DNA of 64,000 bases from the NCBI GenBank assembly GCA_963828505.1, contig CAWHFM010000021.1, forward strand, positions 62,001-126,000. Reading direction: 5' to 3'. A model generated the notes under the pieces. The model was given only the letters and a program-made list of their open reading frames with translations, had not been told where the DNA came from and searched no databases. The DNA is from Bog-473 sp963828505 (GTDB lineage: Bacteria; Actinomycetota; Acidimicrobiia; Acidimicrobiales; RAAP-2). Of the stretch, positions 1 through 8,973 are shown piece after piece. Within the stretch, counting starts at the first letter, position 1. The number at the start of each line of letters is the position of its first letter. The translations under genes and the position numbers were made by a program.

Positions 1-531
1 CTCAAGGAGTTCGTCGCCATCCCGATCAACGAGCACGTCGGCCACATCATCTTCTACACGGACGGGGAGCAGAGCCCCACGCTCGGCGGCTCCTTCTTCA
101 GCCGGCTGCCCGACTACGCCGCGCACACCGCCCTGCCCGTGCTGACCCTGATCCTGGTGTCGTACTCGTCGTGGGCGATCTACCAGCGGTCGTCCATGAT
201 CGAGACGCTCGACGCCGACCACGTGCGCCTGGCCCGCGCCAAGGGCCTGAGCCGGCGGCGTGTCCTCGTCCGCCACGTCCTACGCAACGCGCTCATCCCG
301 GTGACGACCGTCGTCGCCCTCGACTTCGCCGCCGTGCTCGGCGGCGCCATCATCACCGAGATCATCTTCGGGTGGCAGGGCCTGGGCCAGTGGTACCTCG
401 CTGGCGTCACCAACCTGGACACGAACGTGATGCTGGCCTACCTGCTCATCACGGCCACGTTCGTGATCCTCTTCAACCTCGTCGCCGACATCCTCTACGG
501 CGTACTCGATCCGAGGATCCGCTATGCCTGA
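1..531 (+). CDS. ABC transporter permease, DppB/OppB type (5' truncated)
   Basis: C-terminal 176 residues of an inner-membrane permease; the reading frame is already open at base 1, so the N-terminus lies outside the window. Hydrophobic helices flank a cytoplasmic loop with the permease EAA pattern (DADHVRLARAKGLSRRRV, about residues 72-89 of the fragment), which docks the ATPase subunits. The end overlaps the next permease by 8 bp (ATG at 524), so the two are co-translated. With the following three genes it forms a peptide/nickel/opine importer; the substrate-binding protein would be expected to the left. Substrate cannot be told from sequence. Confidence 0.9.
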   Translation, partial: LKEFVAIPINEHVGHIIFYTDGEQSPTLGGSFFSRLPDYAAHTALPVLTLILVSYSSWAIYQRSSMIETLDADHVRLARAKGLSRRRVLVRHVLRNALIPVTTVVALDFAAVLGGAIITEIIFGWQGLGQWYLAGVTNLDTNVMLAYLLITATFVILFNLVADILYGVLDPRIRYA

Positions 532-1525
532 ACCGCTGACCAAGGAGAATTTCGACGTCCCAACCCCCCGCAGCGTGTCCACGGTCGAGGCGGGCTCCCA
601 CACGCTGGCCAGCGTCGGCGCCGGGCTGGAGCTCTCGGGGGCGGACGCTCACGGGATCAGCGGAGAGGCCAAGAGCCAGTCGCGCATCGTCCTCGGGCGC
701 TTCTTCCACCAGCCCCTGGCCATCCTCGGGCTCAGCGTGTTCCTGCTGCTGGGCCTGGCGTCGATACTCGTCGGCCACTTCTGGCAGTTCAGCTACACCT
801 CCATCACCAACGTCCTCAACGGCCCGCCGTCGGCGACCAACCCGTTCGGCACGAACTCCATCGGGAACGACATGTTCGCCCAGGTCATGGCCGGAGTGGA
901 GAAGGACATTCAGATCGCACTGACGGTGGCCGCCATGGCCACGCTCATCGGCGTGACGGTCGGCGCCATCGCCGGGTTCTACCGCGGCTGGGTCGACTCG
1001 CTCCTCATGCGCTTCGTCGACCTCGTCCTCGTGCTCCCCGTGCTCGCCGTCCTCATCGTGCTGGCCAACAAGCTGTCGAAGGAGTCCGACAACTGGCTCG
1101 GTCTGGCCATCATCATCGGGCTCCTCTCGTGGACCTACGTGGCCCGGCTGGTGCGGGCCGACTTCCTGTCTCTGCGTGAGCGCGACTTCGTCGAAGCGTC
1201 CCGCGCCCTCGGCGCCACGAACCGGCGCATCATCGTCAAGCACATGCTGCCCAATGCCGTCGGTCCGATCATCGTGAACGCCACGTTGACCGTCGCGCTC
1301 AGCATCATCTTCGAGTCCACGCTCTCGTTCCTCGGGCTCGGCGTCCAGCCGCCCAACGTGTCGCTCGGCCTCCTGGTCGACCAGGGCCAGGACTCGGCGA
1401 CCACGGAATGGTGGCTGTTCGTGTTCCCGGTCGTCTTCCTCATCGTCCTGATCCTGTCCATCTTCCTCATCGGCGACGGGCTGAGGGAGGCGTTCGACCC
1501 CAAGAAGAGCCGGGTCAGGGCCTGA
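524..1525 (+). CDS. ABC transporter permease, DppC/OppC type
   Basis: 333-residue second permease of the peptide-type importer. A long cytoplasmic N-terminus (about 60 residues) precedes six or so hydrophobic helices. The EAA loop is seen as the stretch around ERDFVEASRALGATNRRII, followed by the conserved ESTLSFLGLGVQPP segment typical of OppC/DppC proteins. It overlaps the upstream permease by 8 bp, and its TGA is followed immediately by the GTG of the first ATPase gene. Known role of the family: forms the translocation channel with the DppB-like partner. Substrate unknown. Confidence 0.93.
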   Translation: MPEPLTKENFDVPTPRSVSTVEAGSHTLASVGAGLELSGADAHGISGEAKSQSRIVLGRFFHQPLAILGLSVFLLLGLASILVGHFWQFSYTSITNVLNGPPSATNPFGTNSIGNDMFAQVMAGVEKDIQIALTVAAMATLIGVTVGAIAGFYRGWVDSLLMRFVDLVLVLPVLAVLIVLANKLSKESDNWLGLAIIIGLLSWTYVARLVRADFLSLRERDFVEASRALGATNRRIIVKHMLPNAVGPIIVNATLTVALSIIFESTLSFLGLGVQPPNVSLGLLVDQGQDSATTEWWLFVFPVVFLIVLILSIFLIGDGLREAFDPKKSRVRA

Positions 1526-2575
1526 GTGGCCGAAGCCGCGCTCCAGGTCGAAGGACTCGAGGTCGACTTCCGGACCAAGGACGGCGTCGTCCACGCCGTC
1601 CGCGGCATCGACTTCGCGCTGGCTCCGGGCGAGGTCCTCGGCATCGTGGGCGAGTCCGGTTCGGGAAAGTCGGTGACGGCCCTGGCCGCCATGGGCCTCC
1701 TGCCCAAGAGCGCGGCGATCCGGGGCTCCATCAAGTTCCAGGGCCGCGAGGTGCTGGAGCTCAAAGAGAAGCAGCTCACCGGCCTGCGCGGCACCGGCAT
1801 CGCCATGATCTTCCAGGACCCGATGACCTCGCTCAACCCGGTGTACACGATCGGGTGGCAGATCGCCGAGGCCATCAAGGCGCACCAGGACGTGAGCAAG
1901 GAGGCGGCGTTGGCGCGCGCCATCGAGCTCTTGGCCAAGGTCGGCATCCCCAACCCGGCCGAGCGCGTCGACAGCTACCCGCACGAATTCTCCGGCGGCA
2001 TGCGCCAGCGCGCCGTGATCGCCATCGGCATGGCCAACGACCCGGACGTGATCCTGGCCGACGAACCCACGACGGCGCTCGACGTGACCGTCCAGGCGCA
2101 GGTGCTGGCCTCGCTCAAGACGGCGCTCACCGAGACGGGAGCAGCGCTGCTCCTGATCACCCACGACCTCGGGGTCATCGCCGGCCTGGCCGACCGCGTC
2201 CTGGTCATGTACGCCGGAAGGGCCGTCGAGATCGGATCGGCCGAGGACGTCTTCTACCGGCCCTCCATGCCCTACACACTGGGGCTGCTCGGGTCGCTGC
2301 CACGGCTCGACGGTGACGGCACCGAGCGGTTGCGGCAGATCCCGGGAGCGCCGCCCTCCATGCTCGGGGACCGCACCGGCTGCCCGTTCGCCCCGCGCTG
2401 CCCGCTGGCGGCCGAGGTGTGCGCCGAGTCCGAGCCCGATCTCATCGTGGTGCCGTCCGTCACCTCGGAGGTGGGCGGGCACCGCTCCGCCTGCCACTTC
2501 GCCGAGGCGGTCGGACGCGGGGACTACGGTGGAGTCTTCTCCGACGGCGTGGTCGACAACGTGGTCGGGTCGTGA
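1526..2575 (+). CDS. ABC transporter ATP-binding protein, DppD/OppD type
   Basis: 349-residue ATPase starting at GTG directly after the upstream stop codon. Walker A (GESGSGKS), Q-loop (FQDPMTSL), signature (SGGMRQR), Walker B (VILADEPTTALD) and the H-loop (LLITHDLG) are all intact. The C-terminal oligopeptide-transporter domain carries the cysteines TGCPFAPRCPLA, which in this family often bind an Fe-S cluster or zinc. It should pair with the second ATPase downstream as a heterodimer. Its last codons overlap the next gene by 4 bp (GTGA). Confidence 0.94.
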   Translation: MAEAALQVEGLEVDFRTKDGVVHAVRGIDFALAPGEVLGIVGESGSGKSVTALAAMGLLPKSAAIRGSIKFQGREVLELKEKQLTGLRGTGIAMIFQDPMTSLNPVYTIGWQIAEAIKAHQDVSKEAALARAIELLAKVGIPNPAERVDSYPHEFSGGMRQRAVIAIGMANDPDVILADEPTTALDVTVQAQVLASLKTALTETGAALLLITHDLGVIAGLADRVLVMYAGRAVEIGSAEDVFYRPSMPYTLGLLGSLPRLDGDGTERLRQIPGAPPSMLGDRTGCPFAPRCPLAAEVCAESEPDLIVVPSVTSEVGGHRSACHFAEAVGRGDYGGVFSDGVVDNVVGS

Positions 2576-3606
2576 CCATCTCCGAGCTCGGCGCCGACAC
2601 GACGGCGCCCCGCGCACCCCAGGCCCTGCTCGAGGTCACCGACCTGGTCAAGCACTTCCCGCTGCGCGGCGGCTCCTTCGTCCGCCACAAGGTCGGCGTC
2701 GTGCACGCGGTGTGCGGCGTCAGCTTCAGCATCGCCACGGGCGAGACCCTCGGGCTCGTGGGCGAGTCCGGCTGCGGCAAATCGACCACCGGACGCTGCG
2801 TGCTCCAGCTGATCGTGCCGACATCGGGGTCCGTCCGCTTCGACGGCACCGAGCTGACCGAGATCCAGGGTCGCGCCCTGCGCCGCGTGCGCCGCGACAT
2901 CCAGGTCGTCTTCCAGGATCCCTTCGCCTCGCTCGACCCCCGCCTGCCGGTCGGGGAAGCCATCGCCGAGCCACTGCACATCCACGGCTTCCGCGACCGG
3001 AAAGCCATCAACCGCCGCGTGGCGGAGATGCTCAAGCTGGTCGGGCTGGAGCCCTACCACGCCAACCGCTACCCCAACGAGTTCTCCGGTGGCCAGCGCC
3101 AGCGGGTCGGCATCGCCCGGGCTCTCGTCCTCCAGCCGAAACTCCTCGTGCTCGACGAGCCCGTGTCGGCGCTCGACGTCTCCATTCAGGCGGGTGTCGT
3201 GAACCTGCTCGACGACCTGCAGCGCGAGCTCGGAGTGGCCTTCCTCTTCATCGCGCACGACCTCTCGGTGGTTCGCCACATCTCGGACCGGGTGGCGGTG
3301 ATGTACCTGGGCAAGATCGTCGAGATCGGCAACAGAACCGACGTCTACGACCGGCCGGCCCACCCCTACACCCAGGCGCTGCTGTCAGCGGTGCCCGTCC
3401 CGGATCCGAGGGCGGAGCGAGCGAGGCAGCACATCGTGCTCGAAGGCGACGTGCCGAGCCCGCAATCACCCCCCTCGGGCTGCCGCTTCCGCACCCGGTG
3501 CTGGAAGGCCCAGGACATCTGCGCCACCGAAGAGCCGGCGCTGGTCGACCGCGGGCAGGGCCACCCCGTCGCCTGCCACTTCGCCGAGGTGGCCTCCGTC
3601 GTCTGA
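2572..3606 (+). CDS. ABC transporter ATP-binding protein, DppF/OppF type
   Basis: 344-residue ATPase. The start is the GTG at 2572, which overlaps the previous stop as GTGA; the frame is open further upstream but that stretch is the other gene read out of frame. Walker A (GESGCGKST), Q-loop (FQDPFASLDPR), signature (SGGQRQR) and Walker B (LLVLDEPVSALD) are intact. The C-terminal domain contains CRFRTRCWKAQDIC, the cysteine pattern typical of OppF/DppF. The last 141 bp are overlapped on the opposite strand by the end of rnhB. Confidence 0.93.
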   Translation: MTISELGADTTAPRAPQALLEVTDLVKHFPLRGGSFVRHKVGVVHAVCGVSFSIATGETLGLVGESGCGKSTTGRCVLQLIVPTSGSVRFDGTELTEIQGRALRRVRRDIQVVFQDPFASLDPRLPVGEAIAEPLHIHGFRDRKAINRRVAEMLKLVGLEPYHANRYPNEFSGGQRQRVGIARALVLQPKLLVLDEPVSALDVSIQAGVVNLLDDLQRELGVAFLFIAHDLSVVRHISDRVAVMYLGKIVEIGNRTDVYDRPAHPYTQALLSAVPVPDPRAERARQHIVLEGDVPSPQSPPSGCRFRTRCWKAQDICATEEPALVDRGQGHPVACHFAEVASVV

Positions 3607-4278
3607 TAGGCGCACCCACGGATGCGAATGGCCGCTCCAAGGCAACCCACGCATGAAGGCCCAGCTCCGGCGGTGGATGGCAGAGGGGCCGTAGCCGCGC
3701 AACGCCGTCTGGTGCACCAGAGAGGGATACCCCTTGTTGCGCTCGAAGGCGTACGCGGGGAAGTGCTCGGACTCGCAGCGCATGATGCGGTCGCGCACCA
3801 CCTTGGCCAGTACGGAGGCGGCGGCGACCGAGGCGCAGTGGGCGTCGGCGTCCACGATGGGTCGGACCAGGCCCGCGAACGGCCGGCTGTGGTGGCGCAA
3901 AAGGTCGGTCGGGCCGTCGACGATGAGGGCCGCCGGGACCAGGGGGAGTTGGGAGAGGGCGCGGTGGGCCGCCAGGCCCCAGGCCTCGGTCATCCCCCAC
4001 TCGTCGCACTCGGCCGGGCTGGCGTGACCGACCGCCCAGGTATGGCACCACGCGCCGACGGCGTCGAAGATCTCCTCGCGGCGGGCCTCGCTCAGCTGCT
4101 TGGAGTCGCGCAGCCAGGCCGGCATGGAGCGCAGCTGGACCCGCGGGCGCACGACCGCGACGCCGACCGTGAGGGGGCCGGCCCACGCGCCTCGGCCCAC
4201 CTCGTCGACACCGCCCACCCATTCGAAGCCCTCCTTGCGCAGTCGGCGCTCCTCGCCGAGGCCGGGGGAGCAGATCAC
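3466..4278 (-). CDS. rnhB: Ribonuclease HII
   Basis: 270-residue protein starting at GTG. RNase HII cleaves the RNA strand of RNA-DNA hybrids and removes misincorporated ribonucleotides. The N-terminal WVGGVDEVGRGAWAGPL carries the first catalytic Asp-Glu pair; IVDGPTDLL and VDADAHCASVAAASVLAKVVRD supply the other acidic residues. The recognisable fold ends near HRRSWAFMRGLPW (about residue 200). The remaining 65-70 residues have no counterpart in the usual 200-230-residue enzyme, and the last 47 codons are antisense to the DppF-like gene. The tail may be a read-through extension after loss of an ancestral stop codon. Confidence 0.93.
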   Translation of the reverse strand: MICSPGLGEERRLRKEGFEWVGGVDEVGRGAWAGPLTVGVAVVRPRVQLRSMPAWLRDSKQLSEARREEIFDAVGAWCHTWAVGHASPAECDEWGMTEAWGLAAHRALSQLPLVPAALIVDGPTDLLRHHSRPFAGLVRPIVDADAHCASVAAASVLAKVVRDRIMRCESEHFPAYAFERNKGYPSLVHQTALRGYGPSAIHRRSWAFMRGLPWSGHSHPWVRLSDDGGHLGEVAGDGVALPAVDQRRLFGGADVLGLPAPGAEAAARGG

Positions 4279-4298
4279 GACCGGGCGCGGCGGCTCAA

Positions 4299-4304
4299 TA
4301 CGAT
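4299..4304 (+). promoter_or_regulatory. -10 element (TACGAT), leaderless promoter of the 4311 gene
   Basis: TANNNT hexamer 6 nt before the GTG at 4311; no Shine-Dalgarno sequence lies between, so transcription probably begins at the start codon. Confidence 0.5.
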
Positions 4305-4310
4305 GGGGCC

Positions 4311-4541
4311 GTGACGGGGGACGCCGGCGAAACGAGCAGGCGCGTCCCGCTGTCGCCCGGGACGAAGGTGGACGTGCGCAACCGGTTCCAGGGGACGTGG
4401 GTCCGAGGGTTCGAGGTGGCGGAGGTCACGGACGGGGGGTACCGGATCCGCCGGCTCTCCGACGGGAGCGTCCTGGGCGAGCTCTTCGCCCGCGACGACG
4501 TGCGGCGCGAGCGCAAACGCCAGGGCTTCTGGTGGCACTGA
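4311..4541 (+). CDS. Hypothetical protein, 76 aa
   Basis: Small protein starting at GTG, divergent from rnhB with 32 bp between the start codons. It has a compact beta-rich look (VDVRNRFQGTWVRGFEVAEV, then YRIRRLSDGSVLGELF) and ends in a basic segment plus GFWWH. The pattern is reminiscent of small SH3-like or Tudor-like barrels, but I do not recognise the family. No signal peptide or membrane segment. Codon use matches its neighbours, and the upstream -10 hexamer supports it as real. Confidence 0.65.
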   Translation: MTGDAGETSRRVPLSPGTKVDVRNRFQGTWVRGFEVAEVTDGGYRIRRLSDGSVLGELFARDDVRRERKRQGFWWH

Positions 4542-4542
4542 A

Positions 4543-4842
4543 TCAGGCCTGGCCCGACCCCAGGACGTTCTCGACGTAGTCGTCGATCGGGATGGCGGTG
4601 AGCGTCAGCGTGCGCAGGGTGCCGCGGGAGCCCAGGACCAGAGCGACACGGGCCATCGCCGTCTCGTCGGGGGCATCGAGGATGGTACAGAAGTCGTACG
4701 GGCCGAGCAGCGCCCATTGCGCCACGACCTTCACCCCCATCGCCTCGACTTCGGCGTTCACCGCCTTCAGTCGTTCGGGGTGATCGGTCAGCGTGCTCGC
4801 CCCGTCCGGCCCCACGGTCGAGAGCATCAGGAACGTCGCCAT
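4543..4842 (-). CDS. GYD domain protein
   Basis: 99-residue cytoplasmic protein of the GYD family, which forms ferredoxin-like (Dabb-like) barrels of unknown function. Visible features are MATFLMLSTVGPDG at the N-terminus, a helix rich in Glu/Ala (LKAVNAEVEAMGVKVVAQW), and the diagnostic LLGPYDFCTILDAPDE segment, where the family's GxYD motif reads GPYD. It ends against the preceding + strand gene (1 bp apart, convergent). Confidence 0.88.
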   Translation of the reverse strand: MATFLMLSTVGPDGASTLTDHPERLKAVNAEVEAMGVKVVAQWALLGPYDFCTILDAPDETAMARVALVLGSRGTLRTLTLTAIPIDDYVENVLGSGQA

Positions 4843-4848
4843 GGGCTC

Positions 4849-4854
4849 ACGCTA
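4849..4854 (-). promoter_or_regulatory. -10 element (TAGCGT), leaderless promoter of the GYD gene
   Basis: TANNNT on the minus strand with 6 nt to the ATG at 4842; no Shine-Dalgarno sequence. Confidence 0.5.
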
Positions 4855-4869
4855 GCGCAGGGCTCGCGC

Positions 4870-6297
4870 TCATTTAGGGCCTCCTGGCGACTCCCGGAGC
4901 CGGGCGCGAAGGACCTTGCCCAGGGCGTTTCGAGGCAACGCGTCGACGGCCTGCATGTGGCGCGGGCGCTTGAACGGTGCGAGCTCCTCCTCGGCCAGAC
5001 GGGCGAGCGCAGGGAGATCGGGGTCACCGTCGCGCCCGACCACGAAGGCGGCGACGGTCTCGCCCCATTCCGCCGAGGGCACGCCGACGACGGCCACCTC
5101 GGCCACCGACGCGTGCCGGGCCAGGACCGACTCCACCTCGGCCGGGTAGACGTTGTGCCCGCCGCTGATGATGAGCTCGGTGCGCCGGCCGCGGATGGTG
5201 ACGTAACCGTCCGCCGCCACCGCGGCCAGGTCCCCGGTGGCGAACCAGCCGTCGGCGTCCGTCAGCGCGTCCGGTCGGCCCCAGTAGCCGCGGCAGAGCG
5301 ACGGGGCGCGCACGAGCAGCTCCCCCACGCCCTCGTCGTCGGCGCGGTCGAGCGCGACCTGCGCGCCGGGCAGCGGCAGGCCGACCGAACCGGGCCGGCG
5401 CTCGCCGCGCAGCGGGTTGGACACGGTGAGCAACGTCTCGGTCATGCCGTAGCGCTCGAGCACACGGACGCCGTTGGCGTCGAGCGCCTGCCAGAGGTCG
5501 GCCGCGAGCGGCGCGGAGCCCGACACGGACAGGCGCAGTCCCGCCAGCCCGCCGGCGCGCCCCGACGATGCGAGGCGGTGGTACATGGTGGGGACGCCGA
5601 AGAACATGGTGCTGGTGGCCGCGGCGTCGACGACGGCATCCTCGTCGAAGCGATGGAGGAGCGTGGCCGAGGCGCCGGCGGCCAGCGTCCCGAAGAGGCC
5701 GGCGCACAGCCCGTGCACGTGGAAGAGCGGCAGGGCCAGGATCAGCCGGTCTTCGGGCTGCCAGTCCCAGGCGGCGACGATCGTCCGCACGCCAGCGAGC
5801 AACGAGGCGTGGGTGTGCACCGCCCCCTTGGGGCTCCCGGTGGTGCCCGAGGTATAGACGACGAGCGCGTCGTCGGTCGGCGCCAGGACGGGGACCCCGA
5901 TGTCGCTCTAGGGCAGGCGCATCGCCTCGGCCATGATCCCCTCCACCGTCCAGGACGCCATGATCGTGTCGACCGCCGGCTCGGACACGGCCGCCGCGGG
6001 CGCAGCGTCGCTCATGACGTGCTCGAGCTCCCGCGCCGTGGCGGTCGGGCTCAGCGGCACGAGCGCCGCCCCGGCGCGCAGGATGCCGATGAGCGCCGCC
6101 ACGGCGGGCATGGTGGTCCGGGACTGCCACAGGACCCGGTCGCCCCGGCCGACGCCGTGGCGGCGCAGCACCCCGGCGACACGGGCGGTGAGGTCATTGA
6201 GCTCGCCGGCCGCGACGACGGTGCCCAGCCCGTCGACGAGCACGGGGCGTCCGGGAGCGGCCGCCCAGACGGCGGCCCAGAGCTCGGGAGGGGTCAC
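4870..6297 (-). pseudogene. Acyl-CoA synthetase (AMP-forming), interrupted by in-frame TAG
   Basis: A 475-codon adenylate-forming ligase on one uninterrupted reading frame except for an amber codon at 5908-5910. Before the stop: the N-terminal domain from GTG 6297 (TPPELWAAVWAAAPGRP). After the stop, still in frame: SDIGVPVLAPTDDALVVY, then the P-loop YTSGTTGSPKG, the LERYGMTETL motif, the GDLAAVAADGYVTIRGR hinge, and the C-terminal catalytic lysine region (PRNALGKVLRARL). Reading the stop as GAG (Glu) restores a normal protein, so a single base change is enough. It is a recent nonsense mutation, a sequencing error or, less likely, amber suppression. Family role: ATP-dependent activation of a carboxylic acid to its CoA thioester. 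Confidence 0.85.
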
Positions 6298-6314
6298 GAC
6301 TTCGGTGTGGGCCG

Positions 6315-6320
6315 TAGTCT
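6315..6320 (+). promoter_or_regulatory. -10 element (TAGTCT), leaderless promoter of the mannosidase
   Basis: TANNNT with 7 nt to the ATG at 6328; only 30 bp separate this gene from the divergent ligase start. Confidence 0.5.
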
Positions 6321-6327
6321 GGCGGCC

Positions 6328-8973
6328 ATGACCGCTCGTCGCATCGCCATCGTTCCTCATACCCATTGGGACCGCGAATGGTACAAGTCGTACCAGGACT
6401 TCCGCCTGGCGCTGGTGGAGCTGATCGACACGCTGATCCCGCTGCTCGAGCGTGACGCCAGCTACCCGCACTTCATGCTCGACGGCCAGATGGCCGTGGT
6501 CGACGACTACCTCGAGGTGCGGCCCGAGGCCGAGGAGCGCCTGCGGGCGCTCGCCGCGTCCGGACGGCTGAGCATGGGGCCGTGGTACATCCTGATGGAC
6601 GAGTTCCTGGCCTCGGGCGAGACCATCGTGCGCAACCTGCAGATGGGCATTCAGCGCGGTGCCGCGTTCGGCGGCGTCATGGACGTCGGGTACCTGCCGG
6701 ACATGTTCGGCCACATCGCACAGATGCCGCAGATCCTGCGGCAGGCCGGGTTCTCGGACACGGTGGTGTGGCGCGGTGTCCCGTCTCAGGTGACGAGCAA
6801 CGGCTTCACCTGGGTGGCGCCGGACGGCTCCGAGGTGAGGGCCGAGTACCTGCCCGTCGGCTACGGCAACGGCGCCGCGCTGCCCGACGACGCCAAGGCG
6901 CTGGTGAGGCGGACCCGCGACAACGTGGCCGAGGTGGACGAGTTCCTCACCGGGGACCTGCTCTGCATGAACGGCTCGGACCACCTGATGCCCCAGCCCT
7001 GGCTCGGACGCGTCGTGGCCGAGGCGAACGACCTCCAAGACGAATTCGAGTTCGAAGTCACGTCGCTGCCGCGCTATCTCGGTCGCGCCGGGCGCGAGGG
7101 CCTGGTCCGGGTGGACGGCGAGCTGCGCTCGGGGTTCCGGTCCAACATGCTCATGGGCGTCACCTCCAACCGGGTGGACGTGAAGCGCCTCGGGGCCGTG
7201 GCCGAGCGAGAGCTCGAGCGCCGGGCCGAGCCCCTCTGCGCGCTCTTCCTCGAACCTCGGGACTACCCGAGCCGCCTGCTGGAGCTGGCCTGGCGCGAGA
7301 TGGTGCGCAACTCGGCCCACGACTCCATCTGCGCCTGCTCGGTCGACGACGTCGTCGACGCCGTGCTGCACCGCTACACCGAGGCACGCGACATCGCCTC
7401 GGGGCTGGCCGATCGGGCCGTCAAGTCCTTCACCCGCTCGCTGTCCGAGCCCGGCATCACGGTGCTCAACCCGTCGCCGCGGGCCCGGGCCGGCGTGGTG
7501 GAGCTCGTCGTCCCGGCCGACGGGCCGGCGCCCGACAACGTCCAGGTGCTCTCGGAGCGCACCGGCCTACCCGGCTCCATGGTGCTCGACGCCAACACGG
7601 TGCGCACCGTGCTCGCCATGCTCCAGGGCCCGCGGATAAGCGACGACGCCTGGGTGCACGAGGTCCGGATCGAGGACAGCGACGAGGGGATCGACATCAC
7701 GATCTCGGTCGGCCCCGAGGAGAAGCCGGGTGTCCCCATCGCCGAGGCCAAGCAGGACGTCTACACCCGGCTCGGCGCCCAGCCGGACGCCGTCGTGCGC
7801 GTGTCCATGGACCAGCCTTCGACCCGCCGCATCGCCGCCCGCACGGCCGAGGTCCCCGGCTACGGCTGGGCGGGCTTCGAGGCGGCGGCGCTGGCGCATC
7901 CGGCCGAAGCCTCGGGCCACGTCCTCACCAACGGGCTCGTCCGCGTCGAGATCGACCCGACCGACGGCACCTTCTCCGTGGACGGCGTGGCCGGGTACGG
8001 CCGGCTGGTCGACGGCGGCGACCTGGGCGACTCCTACAATTACTCCCCGCCCCGGCAGGACTCCCTGGTCGAGACGCCCGAGGCCGTGACGGTCGAGGTC
8101 ACCGAGCGTGGCCCGGTGCGGACCAGGGCGCGCGTCACCGCCACCTACGTCTGGCCCGATCACGTCGACGGGGGTTCGCAAGCGCGGGTGGGCGAGCACC
8201 GCGTGGACGTGGAGACCGAGCTGGAGCTGCGGGCCGACGAGCCCGTGGTGCGCGTCCAGACCAGCTTCGTCAACCCCAGCGGCGACCATCGCCTGCGCGT
8301 CCACCTCCCGCTTCCCGCGCCGGCCGCCCACTCGGAGGCGGAGAGCGCCTTCACCGTGGTGACGCGCGGCCTCACGGCCGAGGGGAGGCCGGACGAGTTC
8401 GGGTTGCCGACTGCGCCCGCCACCCGCTTCGTCTCCGCCGGGCGCCTGACGGTGGCGCACGAGGGCGTCTGCGAGTACGAGCTGATCGACGTGGAGGACG
8501 GCGCGGCCCGCACGCTGGCCCTCACCGTCGTGCGCGCCACCGGCATGCTGTCCCGTCTCGGCATGGCCTACCGGCCTTTCCCGGCCGGTCCGATGACGCA
8601 CGTCGAGGGGCTCCAGATGGTGGGCTCGCGGGTCACGCTGCGCTACGCGCTGGCGCTGGATTGCCCCGACCCGTACGCGCTGGCCGACGACATCCTGCTC
8701 CCGCTCGAAGCGGTCTCGAGCCTCGGCGGCGGCACCCGGCCGCCCGTCGGCCAGACCCTGGCGGTGCACGGTGCCGAGGTGAGCGCGCTGCACCGGGTCG
8801 GCGAGGCCCTGGAGCTGCGCGTCTTCAACCCGTCGGCCAACGAGACGACCGTGTCGCTGCCCGGCCGCTCGGGCTGGCTCGTCGACCTGCGCGGCTACCC
8901 GGAACGGCCCTTCGAGAACGGCTTCGCGCTACGCCCCTTCGGCATCGCCACCGCCCGGCTCCGCGCCGACTGA
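6328..8973 (+). CDS. Alpha-mannosidase, glycoside hydrolase family 38
   Basis: 881-residue retaining glycosidase. ATG 6328 is chosen because the conserved catalytic domain begins at once (IAIVPHTHWDREW, residues 6-18); the frame is open far upstream only because of base bias. H11/H13 and D15 match the zinc-binding motif, D125 in YLPDMFGHIAQ matches the catalytic nucleophile, and NGSDHLMPQP supplies a further zinc histidine. The C-terminal half is the beta-sandwich region of GH38. No signal peptide, so probably cytoplasmic processing of mannosides or mannosylglycerate-type substrates; substrate is inferred only. The 3' end overlaps the convergent cyclase gene by 45 bp. Confidence 0.92.
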   Translation: MTARRIAIVPHTHWDREWYKSYQDFRLALVELIDTLIPLLERDASYPHFMLDGQMAVVDDYLEVRPEAEERLRALAASGRLSMGPWYILMDEFLASGETIVRNLQMGIQRGAAFGGVMDVGYLPDMFGHIAQMPQILRQAGFSDTVVWRGVPSQVTSNGFTWVAPDGSEVRAEYLPVGYGNGAALPDDAKALVRRTRDNVAEVDEFLTGDLLCMNGSDHLMPQPWLGRVVAEANDLQDEFEFEVTSLPRYLGRAGREGLVRVDGELRSGFRSNMLMGVTSNRVDVKRLGAVAERELERRAEPLCALFLEPRDYPSRLLELAWREMVRNSAHDSICACSVDDVVDAVLHRYTEARDIASGLADRAVKSFTRSLSEPGITVLNPSPRARAGVVELVVPADGPAPDNVQVLSERTGLPGSMVLDANTVRTVLAMLQGPRISDDAWVHEVRIEDSDEGIDITISVGPEEKPGVPIAEAKQDVYTRLGAQPDAVVRVSMDQPSTRRIAARTAEVPGYGWAGFEAAALAHPAEASGHVLTNGLVRVEIDPTDGTFSVDGVAGYGRLVDGGDLGDSYNYSPPRQDSLVETPEAVTVEVTERGPVRTRARVTATYVWPDHVDGGSQARVGEHRVDVETELELRADEPVVRVQTSFVNPSGDHRLRVHLPLPAPAAHSEAESAFTVVTRGLTAEGRPDEFGLPTAPATRFVSAGRLTVAHEGVCEYELIDVEDGAARTLALTVVRATGMLSRLGMAYRPFPAGPMTHVEGLQMVGSRVTLRYALALDCPDPYALADDILLPLEAVSSLGGGTRPPVGQTLAVHGAEVSALHRVGEALELRVFNPSANETTVSLPGRSGWLVDLRGYPERPFENGFALRPFGIATARLRAD

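Noticed and set aside
473..2617. Very long minus-strand open frame opposite the ABC importer genes
   Set aside because: High G+C removes stop codons in antisense frames; the predicted protein is His/Arg/Gly-rich with no domain, and the plus strand holds clear genes.
4717..6327. Upstream extension of the alpha-mannosidase frame
   Set aside because: Sequence is low-complexity antisense of the ligase; the conserved catalytic domain begins at the ATG 6328.
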